Of a DNA stretch of 64,000 bases, positions 24,201 through 40,900 are shown piece by piece. Both the position numbers and the translations under genes were made by a program. Below the pieces are notes generated by a model, which was not told where the DNA came from, did no database searches, and saw only the letters and a list, made by a program, of their open reading frames with translations. The DNA comes from Phlebiopsis flavidoalba (taxonomy: Eukaryota; Basidiomycota; Agaricomycetes; Polyporales; Phanerochaetaceae): contig JAOCPU010000074.1 in assembly GCA_035772785.1 (NCBI GenBank), forward strand, positions 1 through 64,000, read 5' to 3'. Every line of letters begins with the position of its first letter. Position 1 is the first letter of the stretch.

Positions 24201-24385
24201 TGCGTGTCGTCTCCCTCCTCTCATGAAGTGCGCTGACTGGAAGGCAGCTGGTGCTCGACGCGGGCGAGTTGGTCGAGTTCGATGCTCCCAGTGCGCTGCT
24301 TCAGAAGAAGGGCAGCCTTTTGAAGGCGCTGGTTGAGGAAAGCGCGGACAAGGATGCGTTGTATGCGATGGCTGGAAGCAAGTGA
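18235..24385 (+). CDS. ABCC (MRP-type) full-length ABC transporter
   Basis: A multi-exon gene for a membrane exporter, probably vacuolar or plasma membrane, of glutathione conjugates or other organic anions (family inference). From ATG 18235 ([14 protein letters not shown]), N-terminal membrane helices are followed by [12 protein letters not shown], the usual ABCC linker before TMD1. TMD1 carries [13 protein letters not shown] text ([10 protein letters not shown]). NBD1 has Walker A GPTGAGKT (about 21044), LSGGQ split by an intron (about 21430-21530) and Walker [13 protein letters not shown] (about 21555). TMD2 follows. NBD2 has Walker [10 protein letters not shown] (about 23570), signature LSVGQRQ (about 23946), Walker [13 protein letters not shown] (about 24006, split by an intron) and the H-loop VAHRLQTIM. 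The gene ends ALYAMAGSK at 24385. Introns are about 50 bp. A few one-base shifts (e.g. before [10 protein letters not shown], about 21400) interrupt the frame beyond what introns explain. Confidence 0.9.
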
Positions 24386-24746
24386 TTGAGTATTGACTGG
24401 CTATGATGGAATTATAGAAATGGATTTTTGTACTCATGGATGGAAGCTGCACAAATAGAGGATTGCCTACGCATATATGGAAATGGATTTTTTGTCACTC
24501 ATAAATGATCTCTTAGACGTTCTCAGACTGTCTCCAAAGATGCTTGGGGGGAGGCGGTCATGCTGCAGGGCGGCGTTATTAAAGGATTCCATAGGTTCGA
24601 ATCCGGAGTCCAGCTGCTCCAGTAGATGAACACAATGAGTACGCGATCACGAATAAACTGGGAGTGAATGCCATCCAAGATTCCAGCAGCATCATACTAG
24701 TTATAACATACATTAACATTGCGAAAAACAGAAGGTCGCTAGAGGC
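24386..24746. other. convergent 3' intergenic region
   Basis: This AT-richer stretch separates the 3' ends of the ABC transporter and EMC1. It must hold both 3' UTRs and polyadenylation signals. TTCGAATCC near 24597 resembles a tRNA T-loop but has no matching stem. Confidence 0.5.
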
Positions 24747-27700
24747 CTAATTGTACCACCTCTCCCTAAGCCTTTTCCTCGCCACCATGGGCTTCGTGAC
24801 CAGAATCGCAACAGCAAGACCTGCGAGGGTGATGACCCAGCTGCGGCTTATTGAAGCTCTCGCTCAGCACATCAAACGTTCCCGACGGCGCGACACGGCT
24901 CGCAAACAGGTCGAGACCGTACGCGAACACGAGCGACGTCGACTCGAGCAGTGCGGGCGACGTTAGCAGCCCACGGACCCCGTGCACGTGGTATGCATGC
25001 GAGAGTAACGCGCTTCGGGTCGTCTGGCGTGACGGGGTCGTATTGGACGAGCCATTCCTCTTGCTCCTCCGCCGTCGTCTTGCGTTTTGGCCGGCGGGGG
25101 TCGATGAACCGCCGTGGGAAGGCTTGGATCGTTCCACCTTCTGATGCAACTACAGCAAAAGTCGGTACGAGGTGATTGCAATGTGAATGAGGGCCACGTA
25201 CCAATGATGTCTTTTGAAGAGATCCCAAACTTGGTCGACGTCGTGGTCATCGCTGTGATTTCCCGGGGGAAAATGTACGCCTGTTCATACACGTGATACG
25301 AAGTCGAGGCGGGCGAGTACGACGACAACTGTGAGCTAAAAAGCGACGAGTGTGAGTCTCTGCATTTCCATGACAGCACGTCCACATACCTGCCAGTCTT
25401 GTCGTCCGCCTCCTTGCCCTCGTAAAACTCGACACTGACAACTCTCCATCCCTTTGCCTGATCCCGGTTCACCTCGTGGTCATAATAGTGATACACCAGC
25501 CAGTTCTCTACAAACGCCGCCTTGACATCACAGGTTTCCGCTCGCCGCGGGGAGCACAACGTGGTACACGATGGACCCCTTCACGACGTCCATGACATAC
25601 AATCCGCAACTCGGTGTTGGGGTCCCAAGGGTGGCAGTGAGCACACCAATCAAGTTGGGATTGAGGTACTTGTACAGAGTCGTGCGGTTGCCGAGAACCT
25701 TGCCGAGCGAGGCGATGGGACCTTGCGGGCGTACTACCAGTCCGACAATGTCCTCACCCGCGGGTAGAGAAGACGTCCAGCTGGGGTAGGCGACATGCTT
25801 GCCGGTAAACTCTGCTTGTTTGGGAAAGGGAGTGGCCCGTCAGACGGAAGGAACCCCACGCCACCCGTCCGGAGTGCAAAGTGGAGGGATGGGAGGAGTT
25901 TCGAGAAAGCCGCGGTATTAGCAGGGGTGTCAGGGTAGACATGCGCCTAGATCGGATGAGCTTGGAATGCGTAGCGTCAGTCACAAGCGATTGGCTTACC
26001 TGCAAGAACTCGTCAAAGAGCAAAACAAACTTGGTCGACTCGTCGTGAACGTAGTACGCTTCTACAAGAGGACCAGCGATGATGTCAATCCCCTGCAGTA
26101 TGTCATCGGAGGGCGATGTCCCTGTTGAATCTTCCCCAGTAAGAGCGTCGACGTGGAACAGTACGGTGTCAAGGAGACCCTACGGACAATCAGCAAACCC
26201 ACACAAAAGTCTTGTACGAAGCACTCACGTTGTTTGCCTTTCGTTGCGCAACAATTACAACTTGCGGTGCCTCCCCATCGCTGACTGTCTTCACGGTGAA
26301 GATTTTCACCGAACGACCCTCGCGCCCACCTCTCCCGCCCAACCTAGCCCAAACACACGGCTCCACAGCACCTCCCCACTCGCGGAGTCGAGCCCATACA
26401 CCTTTCCACGCGCCGTAGCGACGACCAGCACCTTTCTGAAACCAAACGCATCACGCGCCAGCGGACCAGTCTCGTTCGTCGGTGCAGCGCTCGCGGATAC
26501 AGAGTCGTACGACCCGGTAACAAACCGGCGTGCGAAGCTCACCGCGTAGGACGGGAAGTCGCGCGCCTCGGCGAGCTGCCGCCGCACGCGCCGGGCGAAG
26601 CCCTCGGTGTCTTCGAGTCCTGTCTCGATGAGTTTGCGCTCAGGGAGCTCAACGAATTCGGCGACCTTGATGTCTGTTAGGCCTTCTTCGCGCGACCACT
26701 GAAGCTGATCGTGTGTTGCCACAGTTGGAGCGAGCCGGTGGTGGTTGCGAGCACGAGTCGAGAGACGACGCGCAGCTCTTCAGGATTGGCGGCGGGCGTC
26801 CAGTGCGACGTGGCCGATGATGCCGTCGGAGCCAGTGGGGAAGGGGAAGGTGGAACCAGTGACAAGACCTTTGCCTTCAGCGAGGTGAGGGGCCAAAATG
26901 TGGGCAGAGGCTTTTCTGTAAAAACGGTGAATTACTGTCCGCCAAGGTGTACAGACGGTATACCTTGAAGGAATGGGACCAGAATACCCTGGAAATGTAT
27001 GGGTAGCCATCCTTGTCAACCCCACCAGAGTAGATGGAGGGAGAATTTTGCGAGGAACGGGCCTGGCTCGAAAAGAATGAGAATGCAAAGTGACGGTGGT
27101 AGTGGAATTGGCAACGCACGGAATCCGCAAACTCCCAGATAACCTTCAAGCCTGATCCCTCGTCGTTTAACTTGATGACCCGTCCTGACCCATCCTCCTT
27201 CAAATGCCATAAACATTCCATAGTCCCCCAGACCAACGTCGATAGCTCCGTGATACACTGCACCTTTGATACTGGTGGGCTTCTCCTTCAGGGTAGGCGT
27301 GAGTTCGACCGACTTGACCTGTCCAGCCTCGAGCCAGGCCACACGTCCGTGTTCGCCCTTTTTGAAGGAGCAAAAGGCTCTCCGGACCGTGCTCAATGCT
27401 AGAAGGCACATCATCTGCGCTGGCAATGAGGGTGCCATCGGTCGGTTTGCAGCGCGACTATGTGAAGCGTGTAGGACGCAAAGGACTTGGCGAGACCGAT
27501 GATGTATACCGCGTCGGGTTGTGGGTCGAGGACGGCGGAGTAGATGTTCAGCGACCTTGACACGCAGTCAGTACATAACCTGAGCAGATGGACTGCACGT
27601 ACGTCTGATCCGGTGCTGTCCAGCCCCATACTACCTCGCCAGTCACAGTGTTCACCCGGCGCAGTATGTGTCCGTTTGTCAACGTGTACAGGTCCGTGGA

Positions 27701-28273
27701 AGAGTTGAATGCCAGTGCCACGCCAGTGCTGTCGGGTTCGAGGAGTCTTCCGGCTTCAGCTTTGTGAAGATGCTGTTCATGTAAGAGGTGCCCGTTGAAG
27801 ACGTCAAATACACGCAGCGTCGCGCCACCTGCGCCTGAGACAGACGCGACCACTGCAACGCGTGTAAGCAGGCGAAACCGAGCGCAGCGAGGGCAATACA
27901 CACAATTATTTTGTTTCTTAAAGGCCAGTATCCGGTTGTCCGCGCTATACAAGTGTCTCCATGCTACGCTTGGCGTACACGTTCATATGAGCACGTCCGT
28001 ACAGGCTTCGGGGGTTCGCGCACCTATCGTTCCATTCTCGGGATGCAACGCGGCAAGAACGTTGCTCGCAGTCGCTGTGAGCACAAGGACTATGTGTCGC
28101 TCCACCTGCGTCCTCGATTCGATGGAATACCGGGGACAGGTTCGGGTTCCCGGTAAGTGCGTCACCGACCAGAGGTTTGTACCAGTCTACGACGCCTGCT
28201 TCGGAGGCTTGGATAGCGAGTGCTGGCACGAGGTAGAGCGCGTGCGAGCAGCCAGCTCTGCTAGCCAATTCAT
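24747..28273 (-). CDS. EMC1: ER membrane protein complex subunit 1
   Basis: EMC1 is the large lumenal subunit of the ER complex that inserts tail-anchored and multipass membrane proteins. The N-terminus has a hydrophobic signal (ALYLVPALAIQASEAGVVDW), then WYKPLVGDALTG and LTATASNVLAALHPENGTIG, typical of the PQQ-like beta-propeller. Later segments include ATLRVFDVFNGHLLHEQ, W(S)REEGLTDIKVAEFVELPE and RDAFGFRKVLVVATARGKV. GEVLWSRVFGLGWAG and TVSDGEAPQVVIV follow. The conserved C-terminal domain has FVLLFDEFLQ, NPNLIGVLTATLG, ENWLVYHYYD and EQAYIFPREITAM. The final segment LAGLAVAILVTKPMV is a single membrane helix, and the protein ends RLRERWYN at 24747. Several introns of about 50 bp occur. 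Single-base frame errors lie near 27440 and at a CCC run (24836-24838). The start at 28273 is the nearest upstream ATG but requires one frame correction. Confidence 0.9.
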
Positions 28274-28750
28274 GCCAGGTGAAGGAGTCTGGCGACTCGG
28301 TGAAATGAGATGACCAGGATGTGTGAGGTGTGCAGAGGATGTGTGCAGCACTAATTGCCACTTGTATTGATCTTGTGATCGATTAACAAACGTTGTGACT
28401 ACGGTAAGAGTGCAGGAAGGCGCTTCGTACTTTCAATACAAGACTCAGTGATGTCTCATCGCTTTGCTTTAGAAAATGTTGAATGTTCGTTAGCACCATT
28501 ATGTACGTGTACATGTCGTGTATGGCGGTTTGTAATGGTGGCAGGGAAAAAATCCCATTCGATGAGCCTCGATATTCAGGCATTCGAATACTTGAAGTGC
28601 TTGTCCGAACTTCGCGGACTAAATGAGTATGAAAAGTGTATTCAACCAGTATGGGTAAAGTATGAGCTCTGGAGCTGGCCATCGCAAGGGGTGAATTACG
28701 CAGAGAACCGTCCTCGTTCACCGCAGTGCCCCCGGCCCTTCAAGCTCTCC
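28274..28750. other. intergenic, no gene recognised
   Basis: This is EMC1 upstream DNA and the 3' flank of the second xylanase. A 123-codon plus-strand open stretch (28448-28819) overlaps the xylanase 3' end antisense and shows no motif. Confidence 0.5.
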
Positions 28751-29533
<783 letters not shown>

Positions 29534-29538
29534 CTAGC

Positions 29539-29545
29539 TTTATAC
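29539..29545 (-). promoter_or_regulatory. TATA box of the second GH11 gene
   Basis: GTATAAAG on the minus strand lies about 60 bp before ATG 29479. Confidence 0.6.
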
Positions 29546-29850
29546 GAGACAGAATATTAAAGGGACCTCATGACAATTGCCCGCTTCCGAGGCTGAGTGA
29601 CCAAGTGGATCATGCGGGAGCGTACGATTCCTCTTTACTCCGTGCTTGCCTTCCGGGCCGTCGTAGCTCCAGCCATCTTCAACAACAGAGAGGGCTGTCC
29701 CGGGATCGTATATAGCGGACGGGGCCTATTAAAATAACCTCATACGGATGGACATCATGTGGCCGTTACTGGGAGCTACATTCAACGATCAAACTTCTAA
29801 TTACATTTCCGAATCACTCACATGTTTTTCTGTATTCTCCAACACTCCGG
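29546..29850. other. intergenic upstream of the second xylanase
   Basis: No coding signal was seen. The stretch should contain the xylanase promoter beyond its TATA box and the 3' flank of the small gene that follows. Confidence 0.5.
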
Positions 29851-30225
29851 CTAATAAAAGCACGTAAACTCCGCGCTAATAGCCATGTTCACCTTGTGCT
29901 CACCCGTCTCCGAGCTCAACACACTAGAGTGAATCATGAGCCCGCCAGCGTCATCTCGGTACCAGATGAGAAGCTGAACAACTGGCTCCGAGAAGCATGA
30001 AGCACCTTTACTCACGCCTTTGTGGCGCGAGACGACCACGGCGCCGACGTCATGATCTTCGCGCGTCCGAAAACTCCGGTGAGTACTTGACGACCGGCCT
30101 CAGTGTGTGCAGCTTCTCTGGCCGACACTCGGCTGCTGCTTTTTCCAGCATCTGGCTGAGTCCAGTCTTTGAGCCACGAGCAGCACGATCTGGAATTTGT
30201 AGAGGGCAATCAGTTCCGAGGACAT
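29851..30225 (-). CDS. small unrecognised gene
   Basis: From a possible ATG at 30225 (MSSELIALYKFQ), the frame leads through KTGLSQMLEKAAAECRPEKL and VVKYSPEFSDAR to DVGAVVVSRHKGVSK, GASCFSEPVVQLLIWYRDD and NMAISAEFTCFY, ending at 29851. Two frame changes lie between these pieces and may be small introns or indels. The composition looks coding, but I do not recognise a family and see no signal peptide. It sits between two tandem xylanase loci. Confidence 0.4.
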
Positions 30226-30583
30226 GGTGGTAGGAATTGAAGCAGGGCTTGGACCTAGTAAGAAGTTTTTGCTGACCGAGAGTGACCGTGGGAGTGAGAC
30301 GACATTGACTGATCAGTAAAGGCCTTGAACGCACGGTCATTAAGATATTAATAAAGGTCATTTATTGCCGTCAATTATGTGTGGCGTTCAACGGTTTACT
30401 TGTCGTAAAGTGAGGGAGCTACAAGATTCTTTCCGGAGACTATATCGGTAATATTGTGACCCTATGATTGTATATGATGCGTGTAGGCAAGTGGTATAAA
30501 CGAGTGTGGTTGATGATATTGATAGAGTCGCCAAACAGATCGCCACGCGAGAAACTCCCCCCAACTCCCTCTTCCAAACTCTC

Positions 30584-34747
<4,164 letters not shown>

Positions 34748-35107
34748 TCATACACGGCTTAGATCGCACGAGGGAAACAAGTACGCCGCGCAGGTCAGAG
34801 CGCCGATGAGAAATCCGAGGAAGAGCAGTATGACCAGAAAACCTGATGTCCTAGGAAAAGGAAGTAATTACAGCAAAGATTGTTGCAATGCACGCACGGC
34901 CATTTAGAGTAGTAGTAGCTGGGAGTGGCCGTCTCGAAACAATATTTCCCACATCACCCTTTCCTCCGACGTTCCTTGTGCTCTTACCAAACACTTTGGA
35001 TTTGAATCCATGGTCAGTCCGCCTTTTTGGGACGTCATACATGAAATGATGAATTTGATCCTTTGGTCTAGCTCCCCCGGTAACGGTATCCTCGAACCTC
35101 TTCGCAC
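34748..35107 (-). CDS. possible membrane-protein C-terminal exon, unrecognised
   Basis: After an intron-like TTTTCCTAG acceptor the minus strand reads TSGFLVILLFLGFLIGALTC and AAYLFPSCDLSRV, then a stop at 34748. This is one clear membrane helix with a short tail. The upstream open stretch (from about 35107: MRRGSRIPLPGELDQRI, TMDSNPKCLVRAQGTSEE) could belong to it through introns with GTGCGT and GTAAGA donors, but I could not join them in one frame. Family unknown. Confidence 0.3.
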
Positions 35108-35531
35108 GGCGTATTGCTAACTAGACTTTGGCTGGTATGATGAAGGTGCGGTCACAGACATGGGGCATCATGATGAGCTTGGCGCCCCGAAGATTCCCAC
35201 GCCTCTTTGAATGTTTCGAGCGAGAAAGCCGCGCAAGTAGAATAGTCAACCTGAGATTGTTTGACGGAATGTCCTTAATCATTTTAATGAGATGGCTAGG
35301 AATTTATTACTGAATTGTCTTCAAGGACAGAATAGCAGAGTCAAATGATTACTGTAAACCACGGCACGAATAGGAACCAAGACGAGTACAATAAAACACA
35401 GCTTAAAGTCAGCGCTTCCCCAAAATTTCCCATTCCGTTCAAAATCCAAACCTATAAAACCTTCCCCTGCACATCCACCAAATCACCCCTCACGGTGATC
35501 AACACCTCGACCAAAACCCGCCCCACCCCAC

Positions 35532-37969
35532 CTACGCCCAATCCCCCCTAACCAACTCCGCCCCCCTCTCAGCCCAGTATATACACTGCCGCAAACGGGG
35601 TGCCCATTCGGACATCCTCGGCTACCCTCAATATTAACTCACCCCTTTATAATACAAAAATAAAACTCACCCAAAGCAGAACGCGTCAACAAACACGCAG
35701 TCCCTTTACGCCTTAACCGAAATAAGCCGCGAATCGAAAGCACCCCGTCCTTGCCCATCCGCGCCGTCGACGTCGGATGCCAAATCGTAATCGTATTCTC
35801 CCTAATCGCCTCCTCAAGCTCGCGTCCGACGCCGACGAGACGTCAGAAAAGGGCTCGAGGATGTACGAACGCCCACGGGCGCGGACGCGACGAAGCGCCG
35901 CGCCGCGCGGACGCGTATTTCATGAGGTTGATGCGAGGGGTGGGTGTAGAACCCTGGGTCAATCAGCGGCTGAACTCGAACAGATTCGTGCTGGCGATTT
36001 GTTATTTCGCCTGCTGTGGGGGTGTTGAGGTGGGGTTTATAAGGCGGAGAGGGGGGGACGTACAGGAGGAAGGGAGACACGACGGACGGTGTTGATTGTG
36101 AACTAAGAAGTGCCCTGTCGCGGGGGAGTGGGCGCCGCATTCGCGCTGAATCCGTCCCTGTGTGCTGCGCGTCAGCCGCTTCCACACCCCAGTACAAGAC
36201 TACATAAACAGATCACCTTAGAAGGTGAGCATCTCGTATTGCGGACAAAAGCGGCCTGCGTCTCATCAGCTCCTCACTACATCTCGACGCGGCCACAACG
36301 CAAAACACGTACAGGCGTCGGATCCGTAAAGTTATCCTCTAAAGAATCGTCAGCAGGCACGCGCAGATACCCAATCGCGTGCCCCCGGCGTATCCGCAAA
36401 CACGCCCGTCTTGTTCGCCGCCCAGCGGTCCATATCCCGCTGATACAGCTCCGCATCGCGGTACACATTATCCAGCGTCTCGTTCGACGAGACGCTCCAG
36501 TACGACGCGACGATCGGGTGGTCCTGCAGGTGCTGCCCGACGTGCGGGAGGTCCACTTAGGGTGTCTATCCCGAGGGATTCTTGAGCAAGCGGAACGCGG
36601 GGCCGATGACACCGGGAGGAGGAGATCAGCTGGGGTTCGTTTGACCGCCAAACCGCCGATGAGGATAACTTCGTTCCGCGCTTTGACGTGTGTACCGCGC
36701 GGGCTGCCAGGATGCGCCTGCTCAGTAGATGGGGATTTGAGGGGGAGAGGAGGGGACGCACAGGAGGCGGCTTCGTTGCGAGCTCGACGGTGTGAAATGT
36801 CGGTGGAGGAGAGGTGTTTGCGCGTTCGGATATGAGCCGCGTGACGGTTTTGTTTGTACCAGAACGCGATAAGAGGTTCGGCCCGCGTCAGCCACGCGCG
36901 GGCGTGAGGTATGCCGTCGCGGAGCTGCTGCGCCTCTCGCCGCCGCCTACGCATTTGCAGCCACGCTAACACACTGGTTAGGGCCTCGACCAACACACAA
37001 AAAAGGCGGGGAAGACGCATTACCGATGCCGAGCGAGTCGCCCGAGGTTGTTTTGTCCGGTTATACAGGGGAACTCGGATGAGCCGTTCGTCGTGCCGAA
37101 AGACCATGCTGTCGATCTCGCTCGTTTAGGAAACCCACCGACGCTGAATCTCGAGCGTATAGGTCCCGTAGCCGTTGCAGCGCGTGGGTCGACGACTCGC
37201 CCGTCGTATTGTGATTGTCCGCGGCTGGGGTACGAGGCGCGAGCTCTACTCTCGCACACTCCGTCAGCAAGGGAAGAGAGGTGGGAGGGGAAAGACGTGC
37301 CTTGAGGTAGTACTTCTCCAGATTCGCCCAGCTTCCAGCCTGCGTCCCCCGTGAGGTTCGCCCACAAATCAAAGTCAGCGTTCGTTCGCCCCGCGCGTAT
37401 ACGCCATGAAATCTATCATTTCCTCAGCTCCGCACGCAAGATAGAGATAGAAAGACACGCACTAAACAGAGCTGCTTCCCACCAAGCAGCCGCCCGCGAG
37501 GGTACGAAATCGCGCGCCCGGCGAGGCCGCCTGCGCCGTGGTGTTGTACTCCCCAACAGCAGCGAGCTGTTCGCCAGGTTTTTCGCCAGGTTCGAACGGC
37601 GCTTTGAGAGAATGGCAACCGCTGACCTCTGTCTGGCCTTCGTGCCATAGTGTTTTTCTCTCAGCGGTAGGGTGTGCGGGGGAAGGGAGAAACGCACGAG
37701 ATGCCCGCCTCGATGAGCAGCACGCTCCATGCTGCGTTCTCAGTAGATGAGCGCGCGCGACGGCCATGACGTTCCCCGCGGTCCCCGCCTGCGAACGTGC
37801 GATGGGTCAGCGCGCGCAGCCCACGCGTTGAATGGAAACGCGTACCTCCGACGACGACGACAAAATCAAACTCCTTTTACAGGCAGCTGGGCCGAACTCC
37901 AAAGTGCGTATACGGCCCCGCAGCTGCCGCAGCCGCGACCCAAACCGAAAGAGCGAGGAAAGCCAGCAT
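35532..37969 (-). CDS. GMC oxidoreductase, aryl-alcohol-oxidase-like, frame-broken
   Basis: A secreted flavoenzyme family that oxidises alcohols or sugars and feeds H2O2 to lignocellulose decay. ATG 37969 opens a signal peptide (MLAFLALSVWVAAAAAAGPY). EFDFVVV-GG follows, with an intron (GTACGC...CAG), completing the FAD-binding GGGTAGN motif, then NAAWSVLLIEAG. Later come YNTTAQA, SYPRGRLLGGSSSV, FMAYTRGANEDFDLWANLTG and NEVILSGG-like text. LPHVGQHLQDHPIVASYWSV, MDRWAANKTGVFADTPG and the C-terminal QPLIDPGFYTHP, LEEAIRENTITIWHP, TSTARMGKDGVL (catalytic His region) and VYILGERGAELVRGDWA end at 35532. Many one-base shifts separate these segments. The whole domain order is present, so either assembly indels or recent decay is possible. 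Substrate cannot be set from sequence. Confidence 0.8.
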
Positions 37970-40900
37970 GGCGAGACTGAGGGGAGCTGCGACGCGTCGA
38001 GGGGGCCGCGGGGTAAATTTGTAGCGGGGCGGGTGCCAGTGATCGGACGGCGTCCGTGCCTCGCGCACTGTCTCGTCGGCGCCATCAACGCGCTCGCCGG
38101 CCGCACGGTGCTTTTGCACGCTGGGCGATACGCGCCGCTGTGGGGGAACTCTATCATCGCGCGGGGCGCGTCAGGTGAGCATGGGGGTGGCTCTGTGGCG
38201 TTGTTTTCTTTGTTCGCGGGAGGGAAGGGGGGAGGTGCCTAAGCTGGGGCAGGGAAGTCTATGGAGGCGGAGTGCGTGAGGGACGAATCTTTGTTTCGAC
38301 GCCACCCCGTGGCAACATACATCAGCCCGGGCATCCGCACGTTGGCCCCAAGCCCAGTCTCTTTGCTGTGCGCGTTTGCTGTGTCACGGTCGTATGGCGT
38401 CCTTTGTCTACGAAACGGCGATTACAGACAATGCGTTCCATCAAACGCTAAAAAATGCAGCATGGATCATGAACAGGCGTACCTGGAGCGCGCCTCGCTG
38501 CGACGTCAATCGCCCCAGTGAAGCTTGAAGAGATCATGCAAGCTTTTCCGGCCTCTCGACAGCTCTCGTAGATTCAAGGGTGCACTTGCCCTTTTGCGGG
38601 CGTTTTCATGCAGGTTGGGCGGAAGGGTCGTAAGCTGTTTGATGCTGTGGTGTGGTAGTGTGATGCCTGTCTTGGTGAATAATTCTTGCCCCACAGCCCT
38701 CAAGTGGCTTTTCGTTGGCAGATATTTCGGAGACCGTCGGAAATACGGCCTGTTGGATGCCTGTCTGACTTGTTCTTGACTACGGCTGTGTGAAAGTGTT
38801 TGGAAAACCCTAAGCCACTTTTTGGCAAAGTACGGGACCTTTCGACATCACGACGACAAATCGCGACAATGTGCCTCAACCTTCCTGTACCAACGTGCGG
38901 CTGAGATTCACAAACACCTAAATCGAGCTTGTTAGAAAACACCCAGCTGTATTCGCACAAGGATATACTCACCATGGTCGTCCGATGAGATGCAGCTCTG
39001 CAGACGACGTCACTGTGTGTTCGCGGCGGGTTTTGCCGAGATGTGACGGCGCCCGCTTTAGGAAGTACATTCCATTCCCATCATGTGACGTGACGTAGTG
39101 GCATCGCGCCGCGCGCCTTGCGGTCGATTCGAAACTCGGGGACGCGTTGCTTATATTCCGTGTACTGTTGTACATGATTCTCATGATATGCACAAGACCA
39201 TCTGAGAGAATAATCAAGTCAATGACAAAACGTGAGAACCGATCTTTCGTGCTTTAACCTGACGTAGGATCGAACGATATGTTACTGACAGCAAGGAAGG
39301 AAGCTAATGCAGAGACTGCGGTTGGATTCACGGCAAGCATCGTCGCGCTTGGGCGATGTGGCGCATCTATCCTAGCGTGAGATGATTTTGGGTCGCCTCG
39401 GACGACAGGAATAGCAAATTGGCTCTGACCCTGCGGTTTTGCAAAGGCGCAGCACGTTCGGAGCCCACATCCCGTGCTCCCCACCCCAACGCCGTATGCA
39501 AGAAGCACAACACAATCCTTAGGGCCCCCAACCGAACAGGCACGCTCGACGCCGCTCGCTCTGCACCCTCTATTCCGCCGCCCAGGATGATGCTTCTTTC
39601 CGTCATCCCACTGCGAAGCATGAAAACTAATTCACATGCACACGTACCTTGACGCGCCTCGTGCACGTATCCCGCGCACGGAATAAAGAACACCGCAAAT
39701 TCCAAGCTAGTCCAACGTTCGCTTTGCTCCTGCCCCTGCGTTTGTACTTTGTTGTTGCGCTCGTTGTAGAACACCCGACGCGGTCATCACGCGTGCCTTC
39801 CTGTCCCCGTGGTTGAGCCGCTTTTTCAGCGTGAATCGTCAGTCCTGCTGTAGTAGGGGCTGCATTGCTACCCCCCGACAAAAAATGTCGGGAGGTCGTG
39901 TTGGATCCTCTCCGGTGGCGCCGAGTACCATTGGGCGTGTAGAATGTAGTAGGCGACCCCACCCTTTTTTTTGAGTAGTTTTCCTGTGGCCGTCTGTCCC
40001 TAGGCTATCGTGGAGCGGCGATCATCAATAGTTGGGGTTTCTAAAGTCGGTACCTGTCCGCGTGATCGTATGCACGATACGCTATAGATTAGATGACGAA
40101 ATCGTGAGGCCTTGAGGTCATGGTCTATGGCGACAATAAGACACTGTATGACCTCAAGTCGCCGTCGGCCCTCGCGCTGCCCATAGGGCACCAGAGGAGG
40201 CCGTCGATTTGGCCCGTTCGCGCACCACGGGCCATCATGATGTCGCACCTCCCCTCACCACCCTTCTTAGCGTTCAATTTTTCTCTTGATGTGACGAGGG
40301 TCTTTGTGACTTTTCATGAAACACGTGCGTTCCATGTTTCTGTTCCAGCAGAGCACACACACACAACATATGGTGTCATGACAGCGCCGAACACGGTAAC
40401 AATACCTCCCCGTTGACTTCGTTCAAAACACACTAATCTCTTCCCGATACCCCCCGCAATTGATTGGATCCGTTCTTCATGTGAATTGACGCGTATTACT
40501 ACCCCCCGGCTCCACAGAGAGCACAAGCCTCGACCAGAACATGCCTACACACGCCTTCATTTAGCACTACTACTCATCCAGATAATCAAGCAATACTCAC
40601 CCACACGGTCATCGTCCCGTCGCATCTCACCGGACTCCCCGCTCGTTCCCTTTCCGCGCGTCTTCTCCAACCCGCCTTCAGGAATGTCCGTTTCCCAGCA
40701 CGTCGAATGAGCCAAATACGACCGGCGGACGGCTTTCTCGGCGCCCATTGCCGCTGGTTCTCAATACTTCTCTGAACTCGCCTATAGGCGCTTGACGAAA
40801 CCCGTGGCCGCAGACTCGCCAGAGCCTCTTGCACCTTCGGTGCATGTATTCGTCCGCGTCTTGACTTCTTGATTTTGAGGGGATGTAGCCGAGCGTGTAG

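Noticed and set aside
24570..24620. Possible tRNA gene (GGTTCGAATCC at about 24594)
   Set aside because: The bases either side of the TTCGAAT loop do not pair as a T stem, and no D or anticodon arm could be drawn upstream.
36110..36835. 241-codon open frame on the plus strand
   Set aside because: It is antisense to the GMC oxidoreductase and has no motif.
39874..39891. Hairpin resembling an intrinsic terminator
   Set aside because: This is nuclear fungal DNA where such terminators do not apply, and the stem is only 7 bp.
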